From Channallabes apus (taxonomy: Eukaryota > Chordata > Actinopteri > Siluriformes > Clariidae): a DNA stretch of 64,000 bases. Location of the stretch: positions 13,417,206 through 13,481,205 of the forward strand of contig CM060105.1 in assembly GCA_030522415.1 (NCBI GenBank). Reading direction: 5' to 3'. Under the pieces are notes generated by a model that was not told the origin of the DNA, ran no database searches, and worked only from the letters and a program-made list of their open reading frames with translations. Made by a program: the position numbers and the translations under genes. Below are positions 21,738 to 31,590 of the stretch, one piece after another (positions within the stretch are counted from its first letter, which is position 1; the number at the start of each line of letters is the position of its first letter).

Positions 21738-24700
21738 GTACCCCCCTGTCCAGGACTGGCTCCTGACGGTCCTGGGGTGGAGGATACCCTTTGACGGTAG
21801 TCCCGAATTAGCTGAGGGTCGAGAATGAACCGGGCCGGGATCCAAGATCGCTCCTCGGGACCATAGCCCTCCCAGTCCACCAGGTATTGCGTACCTTTGC
21901 CCCGAGGGCGCGAGTCAAGGATTCGGCGCACGGTGTAGGCGGGACCGCCGTCGATGATCCGGGGAGGAGGAGCTGGGGGGGTGGGTGGAATCATGGGTGA
22001 GGTGATGAAGGGCTTGAAGTGGGACAGGTGGAATACTGGATGGATCCGGAGCGCCGCAGGCAGCTGGAGCCGGTAGGTGACAGGGTTAATTCTGTGGGTG
22101 ATGCGGTATGGTCCGATGAATCTGGGTGAAAGTTTTCTTGATTCGGTGTGAAGGTGGAGGTTTTTAGTGGAAAGCCATACCTTGTCACCTACGTGGTACA
22201 AACGTCCCGGAGGATGTCGACGGCGGTGTTGGTGGATATATCGGGTATTGGCGCGTTGGATAGCCCGGTTGGTTGTAATCCATAGCCGCCGACATCTGCG
22301 GACCAACTGTTGGGCGGACGGTACATCAACCTCCGGTTCTGGGTGGTTGAACATCGAAGGTTGGAAACCGTAGCATACCTCAAATGGGCTTAGGTTGGTG
22401 GCAGAGGAGGTGTGGAGGTTGTGTGACAGTTCGGCCCAAATGAGGTAGCGCGCCCAGGAGCGCTGACGGTCTCAGATAGCGCTCCAGCTGTTGGTTGGTC
22501 CGCTCCGTCTGACCGTTAGTCTGTGGGTGGTATCCAGATGATAGACTGCAGGTGGAGTCGATCAGACCGCAAAAGGCCTTCCAGAACCGGGCTGTGAACT
22601 GGGGCCCTCTGTCCGAGACGATGTCCTTGGGGAACCCATGCAGACGGACTACGTGCTCTAAAATCAGCTCTGCTGTTTCTTTGGCTGATGGGAGTCTGGC
22701 GAGAGCCACCAGATGCACGGCTTTAGAGAACCGGTCGACGATCGTGAGAATGGTGTCCTTTCCTTCGGAGGCCGGCAGGCCCGTGATGAAGTCGACGGCA
22801 ATGTGCGTCCAGGGCCGTCGAGGAACTGGGAGTGGCTGTAGTTCTCCTGGGGCTGGTTGATTGGTGTTCTTGGCCCTGGCGCACACTGGGCATGCCTGGA
22901 CGAACTCTTGGATGTCCTTCGTGATGGATGGCCACCAGAAATCCCGCTGGAGAAACTGGAGGGTCCGTCGTGTGCCCGGATGTCCCGAAATGGGTGAGGA
23001 GTGACCCCACTGGAGGACTTCTGATCTCATCTTCTCGGGTACAAAGAGTCGTCCAGGTGGCACACCAGCCGGTTCGGTCTCTGCAGCCTGTGCCTGGCGA
23101 ACTCTCGTCTCCAGGTCTAATTGGAGTGGGGCGATGATCCTGGAGGAGGGAAGGACAGGCGCGGGGTCCGCCCGGGGAATGTCCACTTCCAGCTGTCGGG
23201 AGAGAGCGTCCGCTTTTGTATGTTTGGAGCCCGGACGGTATGAAAGGTGGAAATCATAATTTTCAAAAAACAATGCCCACCGCGCCTGTCGTGGATTTAA
23301 CTGCTTTAGATTTTTGATTGTAATGAGGTTTTGGTGGTCCGTCCAGACTATGAATGGCTCTCTGGCGCCCTGGAGCCAGTGACGCCACTCCTCCAGAGCC
23401 CACTTTATGGCCAGCAGCTCGCGGTCCCCTACCCCGTATCACTGCTGAGTGGAGTCAAATTTTCTGGAGAAGAAACTACATGGCTGTAGTTTCTGATCTG
23501 GACCTCGTTGTGAGAGGATAGCTCCAGCGCCCACATCTGAAGCATCCACCTCCACAACGAATGATTTACTGACATCTGGGTGAAGGAGGATTGGTGCCGT
23601 GGTGAAGCGGTGACAAAGGGACTGGAAAGCGGAGACAGCTGTAGAGTTGAAGTGAAAAGGGAGAGATGAGGGACGGGTCAGGGCGGTTAGGGGGGCGGCA
23701 ACTGTACTGTAGTCCCGGATAAAGCGACGATAGAAATTCGCAAACCCGAAAAACCGTTGAAGCTGCTTGAGGGTCTTGGGTAGGGGCCAATGACGCACAA
23801 CCTCTAGCTTCTGCGGGTCCATGGCCACACCCTGGGGCGAGATGACAAAACCCAGGAACGTGGTGGAGCGCTTGTGAAAAGTGCACTTTTCCAACTTACA
23901 GTACAGTTGATGGGCGAGTAATCTCTTTAGGACCGCCCTGACGTGCTGGGTATGTTCTTCCATGGTGCGTGAATAGATGAGTATGTCGTCCAGGTAAGCG
24001 AATGCCCACCGACCGAGCATGTCACGAAGGACGTCGTTAATCAGATGTTGAAATGCGGCAGGTGCATTACACAGTCCAAATGGGATGACGAGATTTTCAT
24101 AGTGTCCAGTAGGGGTGATGAAGGTCGTCTTCCACTCATCGCCCTCTCTGATGCGCACCAAGTTGTAGGCGCTCCGGAGGTCCAACTTAGTAAAGATGGT
24201 GGCGCCAGAGAGGGCGTCCAGGGCTGAGTTGGTAAGAGGCAATGGATGTCGGTTTTTTATAGTTATGTTGTTTAGCCCCCGGTAGTCGACACAGGGGCGA
24301 AGTTCACCGCCCCGCTTCTTCACGAAGAAGAACCCCGCGGCAGCAGGTGAGGAGGAGGGCCTGATGGTACCTTGGCGAAGGGCGTTGGTCACATACTCCT
24401 CCATAGCCTGCGTCTCTGTAGGTGTAAGCGAGTAGAGGTGGCCGCGGGGTGGGACTGTACCGGGTTGGAGGTCAATGGCAAGGTCGTAGGGACGATGCAG
24501 AGGAAGATGGGTAGCTCACCGCTTGCAAAAAACCTCCGCCAGGTCCCGATACGGTTCTGGGATGGAGTTGGTGTCGACGTCGGGGGCCTCGGACTCCCTA
24601 GAGCACGTCCCAGCCGCTGCCCGCAGGCATAGTTCGGTGCAGGTCGCGCCCCATTGGAGAATCCGGTTCTGGGTCCAGGATATGAGGGGGTCATGTTGTA

Positions 24701-25142
24701 ACAGCCAGGGATATCCAAGGATGATGGGAGGTGACGAGATGGAGGTGACGTAAGAGTGAAGCTGTTCCTGGTGTTGATTGATTGAGACGGTGATGGGTTC
24801 TGTTTGGGTGGTGATTGGGCTGGTGGATAGGGGGCGACCGTCGACAGATGTGATTCGAACGGGCTGGGATAACGCCTCGAGTTTTACCCCCAATTTTTTG
24901 GCATAAGAAGAGTCAATGAAGTTACCTGCTGCCCCGGAGTCGATGAACGCAGTACTTCGGACTCGTTTGTGGCCAATCTGGAGGGATACCTGGACCGTAA
25001 GTCGAGAGATGGTGGCGTCGGTAGTGGTGGAGATCAGAAGTGGGCCCGGTGAGTCTCTCCCTCCGCTCACCGGGGGTGGGCGTTTCCCGGACGCAGTGGA
25101 CAGATCGCCCGGTGATGTTCTGCCGACCCACAATATGCGCAC
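21692..25142 (-). pseudogene. Gypsy-1 pol, broken
   Basis: Read on the minus strand, protease (IDSGAAGNFID) is in the first piece 24516-25142. It ends at a TGA where Gypsy-2 has Arg. RT with YLDD is in 23439-24404 and ends at a second TGA, again at an Arg CGA codon (QQ-stop-YGVG), fitting CpG decay. RNase H and integrase ([22 protein letters not shown]) follow to about 22450. There a 14-nt deletion against Gypsy-2 shifts the frame. The remaining 22354-21692 piece holds the integrase C terminus and the chromodomain ([15 protein letters not shown]). The enzyme chain cannot be made. Confidence 0.9.
25041..25088 (-). promoter_or_regulatory. Gypsy-1 -1 frameshift signal
   Basis: GGGAAAC (25082-25088 on the minus strand) stands in the register G GGA AAC of gag. 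The stem CCCGGTGAG/CTCACCGGG follows, with the same arms as in Gypsy-2. The signal is thus kept in the mutated copy. Confidence 0.8.
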
Positions 25143-26095
25143 AGACCCTCTCTGAACCGGCGTGCGCGCTCGGCTACGGTCAGGGAGGCGCGCCCTAATT
25201 GCATGGGTTCCCCGGCTCCGGTGCCAACCACGGCAGGAGGTGGAGAACTGACAGATTCCGGAGTGGTGGTGATGAAGGTTACCGGTGGTCTTGGAGTGGA
25301 GTGGGAAAAGGTGGGTGCAGGCGGCAGGGTCCTCGGGACCGGCTTTGGATGAGAGAGAAGGCGCTGATCAATGCGTAGGTTGAGCTGGATCAGTCCTTCC
25401 AGCGTGGCGGGGAGCTCACGTCCGGCGAGCTCGTCTTTGATTCGGGAAGCCAGCCCCTCGTAGAAAGATGTCCGGAGCGCGGCGTCCCCCCAGGTGGTTT
25501 GTACGGCGAGGGTGCGGAATTCGGCGGTGTACCGGCTCACGGATGATCCTCCCTGCCGCAGATGGTAGAGTTTGGTGTCGGTCTCCACGTCGCCCGCTGG
25601 GTGTTCGAAAGTAAGTCTGAGTTGATGGGTGAACTCATTGTATGAGTGGGCGGTGTCCGTGTCTGCTTTGAGAACTGCCGTGGCCCACTCTGCTGCCTGC
25701 CCTGTTAGCAACGAGACGAGGAGAGCAATGAGTAGCCGATCGGTGGAGTACTTGGTGGAATTGAACTCGAACACCAGATCGAGCGCTGTCAAAAACACAC
25801 TGCACCTCCCGTCCGTGCCGTTCCACTTCTCTGGCAAAGATAAGAAGACATCAGTGGGGGGGGGGGATGCCGCCACGACGGGAGGCCCGCTAGCCGCGCT
25901 AGCAACAGCCGCACGGAGATCCGTGTTCTCCCGCCTGAGCTCCGCGACCTCACGGCACAAGGCCGCAACGTCTTGGAGGCCCAGGCGCAGATTAGCGATC
26001 TCTCCGGTTAGCTTGTCGATTAGCACGGCATGCTGATCTACCACGCCGCAGAGGTGCGCATGATCCGCTGGGTTTACCGTGGTGGGCTCAGTCAT
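25067..26095 (-). CDS. Gypsy-1 gag
   Basis: An intact 342-codon frame starts at an ATG only two bases inside the 5' LTR boundary. It has an N-terminal leucine-rich coiled coil, a retrotransposon gag domain (WATAVLKADTDTAHSYNEF, YEGLASRIKDELAG) and a CCHC knuckle (CAYCGSAEHHRAIC). It would form the particle shell. The G-rich run encoding prolines near 25857 and the end RPGNAHPR match Gypsy-2. Pol is dead, but Gag could still be made and might act on related RNA. Confidence 0.85.
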   Translation of the reverse strand: MTEPTTVNPADHAHLCGVVDQHAVLIDKLTGEIANLRLGLQDVAALCREVAELRRENTDLRAAVASAASGPPVVAASPPPTDVFLSLPEKWNGTDGRCSVFLTALDLVFEFNSTKYSTDRLLIALLVSLLTGQAAEWATAVLKADTDTAHSYNEFTHQLRLTFEHPAGDVETDTKLYHLRQGGSSVSRYTAEFRTLAVQTTWGDAALRTSFYEGLASRIKDELAGRELPATLEGLIQLNLRIDQRLLSHPKPVPRTLPPAPTFSHSTPRPPVTFITTTPESVSSPPPAVVGTGAGEPMQLGRASLTVAERARRFREGLCAYCGSAEHHRAICPLRPGNAHPR

Positions 26096-26097
26096 TC

Positions 26098-26480
26098 TGT
26101 CAAAGTGGACTAACCTGAGGTGACCGGAAGACGTAGCTTTAGCGGTTAGCCCAATGTAGCGTGGAGGATAAACCCAAACGCGGAAAGAAGCGAGTAGGCA
26201 GGATAGCCACGCGATTTAGTTTAAGGACTCTCACAAAAACGGAGCAAGGGAAAAACACAAATTTAACCCGCGTCCTATAAATACACACACAATAGCAAAA
26301 GACAACGGAACCAACTGGTGAGTACTCACGGTTTGCTGAAATGACAACTGGAACTGCCACGGGCCGAACTCAATGACTGAGCGGTAAGCCATCGTTTGTT
26401 TACCTCTTTTATACTTCCTGGTTTTGCGCCCGTCTTACTTCCGGGTCCTAGTGCCGGGCGCAGATTGAGTGTGTATGACA
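26098..26480 (-). repeat. Gypsy-1 5' LTR
   Basis: 383 bp. Contains TATAAAA, then 31 bases later GCTCAGTCATT, complementary to AATGACTGAGC just inside the LTR. Ends at the TTGTG target duplication. Confidence 0.9.
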
Positions 26481-26485
26481 TTGTG

Positions 26486-26546
26486 AGTAAATGATCCAAC
26501 TAAAGCTACACATCAAAACTAGTGAAATAACATGACCACATCTACA
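26486..26546 (+). repeat. BEL-type LTR, right part
   Basis: AAACTAGTGAAATAACATGA and ATCTACA match the last bases of the solo LTR at 38245-38280. Together with 20901-21353 it forms one LTR before Gypsy-1 came in. The bases outside (GACATC left, ATGCT right) show no clear 5-bp duplication. Confidence 0.75.
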
Positions 26547-27995
26547 ATGCTCTTGCATATGCCTTCTGTTGTTCTCTGTAAACTTGCTTATGAACAGTGA
26601 GTCCTGAGGCCTGTTCCGCAGCTCACATGTATACCAGGGGGCTGAACATGAGAAGCAGACAGTTCTATATCTGACAGGGGCATGGAAATCAAGGAGACCT
26701 GGGTTGATCTTTTTCAAATTTCTGTAACATTTTTGTCATTTTGCTTTTGTGGGGGAACAAGGGAGTGACAGCTCCATCGAAATGACCTTGTGGTCAGACA
26801 CCCCCAGATCATACACAAAAAGGTTACTAATGGGTACAGAGTTTGTAATAACCAGATCCAAGATATGCCCTTTGAAATGTGTGGGAATATCAACATGCTG
26901 TTGAAGATTGAGGCAGTCCAGTAGTTGTAAAAACTACATGAACATTAAAGTCACAGAGTATAATAATGTTAGCAGAAGTGGTACAGATGGATGTAAGAAA
27001 ATCATGCATCTCTGAGATATACACTGAGTTTGGTTTAGGGGGTCGATAAATAAGCAGCATTGTCATGGGGAGAGCGGCTTTACACTTAAATGCAAGGCAT
27101 TCAAAAGAAGACAGTGTAGGCACAGTGAGGGGAGACAGATTGCTGTCGGTATAATACAGCTAAGCCACCAACACATCCAGTACTGCGGGCTTTCTCCATC
27201 TGGCTATAACCAGGGGGGCAAGCTTCATTTAGTGCTAAAAAAAAACCTCTGGCTGATGCCATGTTTCCGTTATGCACATAAAATCCAAGCCTTTGTCCAT
27301 GATATGATCTTGTGTAAGGACTGATTTATTTGTGAGAGATTGTGAATTAAAAAGTTCTATTTTGAGCATGTTTGGTGTAGTAAATTCCTGTAATGCCCGT
27401 GAGATCCACAGTGAGAGCGTTTTCTGTTCTGTTTGGTGGATAGCATTCTCGGAAAGTTTCTGGAGCTGTCCGACAGAAATCTCTTGGTGTTTCCCATGCT
27501 ACAGACACTTGGAGGAACATTGCTGTGATGACATGTTTGATGAGCGAAAGTGGTCCATACAGATGGAATGGATGAAGCAGAACAGCCAGGCTGATGGTAC
27601 AACAAACTTTTGCCGAGAACTTCCATGGACATAGCTGCAATGCACGTTGGAATGGAATAATTGTTATGACTTAACAACTGCGGGATGGTGTATTTTAGCT
27701 TCATGCCGGTCGCCGTAAAAACTAGCAAAACAAAGCTAGCCACCTGCCAAATGCAGAGATGCAGCCAAATAACTGCAGAGGCAGCGAAACCAGGCTCAAA
27801 AACTCGAGTGTAAGCACTCAACGTCTTAGCAGCGCTGAAAAACGCCAAAAAACCAAAGGTAAAAACTAAACTAAAGACTAAAAAACAGCCATCGGGTTAC
27901 TAAAATAGTCCATATAAAAATAAAAACAAAAAACAGCAGCAGGAGAAGCGGCGAACAGCTAGCACCAGCGTCCTCTCCTCTAGCACTGGATCATC
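26547..27995 (-). mobile_element. L2-type LINE, 5' part with endonuclease
   Basis: Read on the minus strand from about 27995: a GC-rich 5' leader (CTGCTGCTGTTTTTTG), then broken frames with FNSQSLTNKS, MDKGLDFMCITETWHQPE and GGLAVLYRQQS. YRPPKPNSVYISEMHDFL and IIILCDFNVHV follow, then YDLGVSDHK (frame-shifted) and the linker RSAPWY/ELRN. This is the apurinic-type endonuclease of an L2/CR1-class LINE, broken by frameshifts. The RT part is absent. The BEL-type LTR adjoins it at 26546. Confidence 0.75.
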
Positions 27996-28019
27996 ATCAG
28001 TTCCCACCCGATTTAAGTA

Positions 28020-28425
28020 TAATTGGATAGGCTCCAGGCCGCTGCAACCCAGTATACAGTACAAAGCAGGATGGTTGATGAGGACAATGACAGATTTGAA
28101 GTATGACGTTATTACATGATACAGAAAAATGAAGTCATGCTTTTTATCTCTAGCTCACTGGACGTACCAGTATGTACATGAACAAACTCTATCCCATCTA
28201 TCTAAAAACCTCTGTTGTTCAACTACAGTACGAGCCATGGAGGCAAATGGCAACCATTGGAGGCCCGTAGTAGGACCTCCAGTCAACACTCACATATGCA
28301 TTTACACATTACATGCAATTTGGAAAGACCAATAAGCCTAATGTGCATGTGTTTGGACTGTGGGAGGAAACTAGAGAACCAGGAGGAAACCCACCAAGGA
28401 AAACATGCAAACTACATGCACAAGT
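28020..28425. repeat. Fragments of a fish SINE-like repeat
   Basis: GGATAGGCTCCAGGCCGCTG at 28026 and GTTTGGACTGTGGGAGGAAA with CAGGAGGAAACCCACCAAGG at 28350-28400 resemble the body of a very common fish SINE-type repeat (tRNA-derived relatives have such text), with other sequence between. Boundaries are not sharp. Confidence 0.5.
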
Positions 28426-28432
28426 ACATTAC

Positions 28433-28543
28433 CTCTGGCAAGCTTGTCTGGATATTGTGTGCCCTCTTCATCCGCACAGGTAACAGGAAATTTTTTATCC
28501 AATGTCCAAATATCCTCCTTCTGCTCTCTCTTTATTGGTAGGG
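28433..28543 (-). CDS. SP100-like gene, exon E: start of SAND domain
   Basis: Minus strand, between acceptor TATTGAAAAG|CCCTACC and donor GCCAGAG|GTAATG; 111 bases, phase 1 at both ends, open in the frame set by the previous exon. It reads LPIKREQKEDIWTLDKK, then FPVTCADEEGTQYPDKLARG. The PVTC...G...DKLARG pattern is the first half of a SAND domain, the DNA/chromatin-binding module of SP100, SP110, SP140, AIRE and DEAF1. The exon with the second half (the W- and K-rich DNA-contact part) was not found at lower coordinates in this window. Confidence 0.7.
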
Positions 28544-28681
28544 CTTTTCAATAAAGAGGGAAAATATTAACAGAATTAAGTTCAGTTAACAGAATAGCAT
28601 TTAAATATTTAAAATTGTATTTAAACTTTTAGATTTTAAATATGTCATATTCTATGCATGTTCTATATTTTCTATTCTGTA

Positions 28682-28840
28682 CATATAGTGCAGTGTTCAG
28701 TGGAGCTAAAGTCAGGGCTACTGGCAGGACACACAGGTTCTTCCACTCCAACCACTACACACCATGTCTCCATGGAGCTTGCATTCTCATGCTTGAACAG
28801 GTTTGGACCTCTAAGTTTAAGCGTCGGAAACTGTAATTCT
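28682..28840. repeat. Transposon-derived fragment
   Basis: GTGTTCAGTGGAGCTAAAGT, GGTTCTTCCACTCCAACC, CATGGAGCTTGCATTCTC and GAACAGGTTTGGACCTCTAA are text I associate with a widespread fish repeat. The class is uncertain and no ends are visible. Confidence 0.4.
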
Positions 28841-29382
28841 CAAACACAAAAAGATATTTTATCCAACTGTGTGTTTTAATTATGGTGCTGACAGATTCGA
28901 GAGGAGACAACGTATGGGTGTGATGGTCAGTTGTATGCATATTGTGGTATAAATTCTTAGTATAATATTTTCATTATATATATATTTCATTGGTATGATG
29001 TGGTTCGGAAACACACAACATATGAATGTGATGGGTAGTTGTGTGTACAAGGTATATAGAATATTAATTCTTAGCAGAATGTTTGCATAATAAATGTGCC
29101 CTTTGTTAGAACCCCCATTTTGGTATATCAATCACATCAGCATTCGACAATAATGCCCTAAATTTTTACTTTGTGGTTAAGGACAAAATATACAAATTAC
29201 TGAATGAAATCTGAATGACTTAATTTCCAAAGCATGGTTTTGCCCCATGGCAAGATTTCAGTATTTGTAGATGATTTTATTTGAAATACTTTAGCAAGAT
29301 TTAATATAATAAGCAATCCAAAATTTCCACATTTAAAGACCCAGGTTCAGTGTCTATTCCTATCACTTTGCCACAGACTTAC
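28841..29382. other. AT-rich intron DNA of the SP100-like gene
   Basis: No exon, repeat end or RNA gene recognised. A local duplication (CGTATGGGTGTGATGGTCAG near 28908, and CATATGAATGTGATGGGTAG near 29018, each followed by TTGTGTG/TATGCAT text) is visible. Confidence 0.5.
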
Positions 29383-29538
29383 AGAATGTGTTCTGCATGG
29401 AGGGTCTGCCCTGGACATCACTGGACACAGAGGAAGGGCTCGGTTTTTCATCTTCTGTCATATCAATGGGTTTCTCTGTATTTATTTCACCCTTCTTTCC
29501 TTCCTTCACTGTCCTCATGTTCATACTATATGACCCTG
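29383..29538 (-). CDS. SP100-like gene, exon D: linker
   Basis: Minus strand, acceptor TTTATGTGCAG|CAGGG and donor ACATTCT|GTAAGT; 156 bases, phase 1 at both ends. It joins exon C to read S-GSYSMNMRTVKEGKKGEINT, then EKPIDMTEDEKPSPSSVSSD and VQGRPSMQNTF. The peptide is polar and Ser-rich, as expected for the disordered region between the HSR and SAND domains. No domain of its own. Confidence 0.6.
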
Positions 29539-29725
29539 CTGCACATAAAAAAATAAAAAAATAAATAAGAATAAAAACACTGTGATCATTCTCTTTCTTT
29601 TTAACATGCCATTCATTATATTGCACTTTACTCAGTTATTCTTAATTAAGAATTCTATTTTACATTTTATTGCACATGTAGTCAAACAGTATTGCACACA
29701 ATGTCATTTGTTGTGTTGTCATATA

Positions 29726-30157
29726 CAGGGGTTGGACAGTGAAACTGAAACACTGGCCAATTTAGTGTTGAAGTTTTCATGGCTAAATTTCCTAGGCCAG
29801 TGGCCAATTGATTGCACATTCGACCAGTAAAAGCAGAGTGTGAAGATTTAATTAGCAGAGTAATAGCACAGTTTTGGTTAACATATTGCAATGCACACAA
29901 CATTATGGGTGACATATCTAAGTTCAAAAGAGGACAAATTGTTGGTGCATGTCTCACTGACGCATCTGTGACCAAGACAACAAGTCTTTGTGATGTATCA
30001 AGAGCCATGATATTTAGGGTAATGTCAGTATACCACCAAGAAGGATGAACCACATCAAACAGGACTAACTGTGGATGCAAGAGAAAGCTGTCTGAAAGGT
30101 GCTAACCTGGATAGTATCCAAAAAAAAAAATAAAGCCACAGCTGCCCAACTCACTGC
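29726..30157 (+). mobile_element. Tc1-like element, 5' part, interrupted by Gypsy-2
   Basis: A terminal CAGGGGTTGGACAGTGAAAC preceded by TA begins the element. At 29908 a frame reads MGDISKFKRGQIVGACL, the N-terminal helix-turn-helix of a Tc1/mariner transposase, and degenerates after about 130 bases. It stops at ACTGC (30153-30157), the Gypsy-2 target duplication, and goes on at 35318. Confidence 0.8.
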
Positions 30158-30541
30158 TGTCATGCACACACAATCTGCGGCCGGCACTAGGACCCGGAAG
30201 TAAGTCGGCCGCCTACCAGGAAGTATAAGAGGAGTAAACAAACGGTGGCTTACCGCTCAGTCATTGAGTTCGGCCCATGTCGGTTAACGTTGGCTTTCTT
30301 CAAACCGTGAGTACTCACTGTGTTTTGGTTATCGTTTCTTGCCGTTGTGTGTGTATTTATAGGACGCGGGTTAAATTTGTGTTTTTCCCTTGCTCCTCTT
30401 TTGTGAGAGTCCTTAAAGTAAATCGCGTGGTTATCCTGCCTACTCGCCGTTACTCCGCGTTTGGGTTTACCATCCACGCTACATTGGGCTAACCGCTAAA
30501 GCTACGTCTTCTGGTCACCTCAGGTTAGTTCATCTCTGACA
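30158..30541 (+). repeat. Gypsy-2 5' LTR
   Basis: TGTC...GACA, 384 bp. TATAAG lies at 30224-30229, and the presumed RNA start GCTCAGTCATT at 30255-30265. The same sequence lies at 34934-35317. Confidence 0.95.
30224..30265 (+). promoter_or_regulatory. Gypsy-2 promoter: TATA box and self-primer
   Basis: TATAAG at 30224 is 31 bases before GCTCAGTCATT (30255-30265), the usual distance from TATA to RNA start. These 11 bases are the exact reverse complement of AATGACTGAGC at 30543-30553. In Tf1/sushi-type elements the RNA 5' end folds back on such a site and primes reverse transcription. The start site is inferred from spacing. Confidence 0.75.
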
Positions 30542-30542
30542 G

Positions 30543-30553
30543 AATGACTGAGC
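30543..30553 (+). promoter_or_regulatory. Gypsy-2 primer-binding site for self-priming
   Basis: AATGACTGAGC begins two bases after the LTR. It is complementary to 30255-30265 and overlaps the gag start codon (ATG at 30544). No match to a tRNA 3' end starting TGG is seen here. Confidence 0.75.
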
Positions 30554-31590
30554 CACAAGCGGTAAACCCAGCGGAGCATGCGCGCCTATGCGGCGTGGTA
30601 GATCAGCATGCCGTGCTCATTAACGGTCTAACCGCAGAGCTCGCTACTCTGCGCCAGAGTGTCCAAGACATCGCGGCCTTGCGCCGCGAGGTTGCGGAGC
30701 TCAGGCGGGAGAACGCGGATCTGCGGGCGGCCGTTGAGGGCGCGGCTAGCAGGCCTCCCGTCGCAGCGGCCGCGGCGCCGCACCAACCCCCCCCCCCCCC
30801 TACTGATGTTTTTCTTGCACTTCCAGAAAAATGGAATGGCACGGACGGGAGATGTGATGTGTTTTTGACAGCGCTTGATCTGGTGTTCGAGTTCAATGCC
30901 ACCAAGTACTCCACCGATCGGCTACGCATCGCTCTCCTGGTCTCGTTGCTAACAGGGCAGGCAGCTGAGTGGGCCACGGCAGTGCTTAAATCCGATTCTG
31001 ATACCGCCCATTCCTACAATGAATTCACCCGCCAGCTCAGATTAACTTTCGAACACCCAGCGGGCGAGGTGGAGACCGACACTAAACTATACCACCTGCG
31101 GCAGGGAGGATCGTCCGTGAGCCGGTACACAGCGGAATTCCGGACCCTCGCCGTGCAGACAAACTGGGGAGACGCCGCGCTCTGGACATCCTTCTACGAG
31201 GGACTGGCTTCCCGCATTAAAGACGAGCTCGCCGGGCGAGAACTTCCCGCCACACTCGAGGGGCTGATCCAACTGGCCTTGCGGATCGATCAGCGCCTTT
31301 TGTCTCGCCCGAAGCCAGCCCCGAGAACCCTGCCGCCTGCACCCGTCTTCTCCTACACCACCCCACGACCATCAGCGACCTTCACCAACCCCAATACTGG
31401 AACTGTCGTATCTCCACCTCCTGCCGTGGTTGACACCGGAGCCGGGGAACCCATGCAATTAGGGCGCGCCTCCCTGACCGTAGCCGAACGTACACGCCGG
31501 TTTAGAGAAGGCCTGTGCGCGTATTGTGGGTCTCCAGAACATCATCGGGCGACCTGTCCACTGCGCCCGGGAAACGCCCATCCCCGGTGA
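30544..31590 (+). CDS. Gypsy-2 Gag
   Basis: 348 codons from the ATG inside the primer-binding site. Residues about 20-75 form a leucine-rich coiled coil (ADLRAA, ELRREN). A Pro/Ala-rich stretch near 80-95 is encoded partly by a run of C. Residues about 95-235 are the retrotransposon gag fold (FLALPEKWNGTDGRCDVFLT, LLTGQAAEWATAV, RLTFEHPAGEVETD). Residues 325-338 are one CCHC knuckle (C-X2-C-X4-H-X4-C). Gag builds the cytosolic particle and binds the RNA. Its last codons carry the frameshift signal to pol, so Gag is the main product and Gag-Pol the minor one. Confidence 0.95.
   Translation: MTEPQAVNPAEHARLCGVVDQHAVLINGLTAELATLRQSVQDIAALRREVAELRRENADLRAAVEGAASRPPVAAAAAPHQPPPPPTDVFLALPEKWNGTDGRCDVFLTALDLVFEFNATKYSTDRLRIALLVSLLTGQAAEWATAVLKSDSDTAHSYNEFTRQLRLTFEHPAGEVETDTKLYHLRQGGSSVSRYTAEFRTLAVQTNWGDAALWTSFYEGLASRIKDELAGRELPATLEGLIQLALRIDQRLLSRPKPAPRTLPPAPVFSYTTPRPSATFTNPNTGTVVSPPPAVVDTGAGEPMQLGRASLTVAERTRRFREGLCAYCGSPEHHRATCPLRPGNAHPR

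Larger units (their letters stand above)
21354..26480 (-). mobile_element. Gypsy-1: chromodomain Ty3/Gypsy element, mutated
   Basis: Two LTRs beginning TGTC and ending GACA (384 and 383 bp) bound a minus-strand gag-pol. The 5-bp TTGTG lies at 21349-21353 and 26481-26485, a perfect target duplication. It is a close relative of Gypsy-2 but its pol carries two stop codons and a 14-nt deletion. It has cut a BEL-type LTR in two. Confidence 0.95.

Noticed and set aside
22552..22860. A 102-codon plus-strand frame in Gypsy-1
   Set aside because: Antisense to the integrase region of Gypsy-1; its counterpart in Gypsy-2 (33818-34099) is likewise a shadow.
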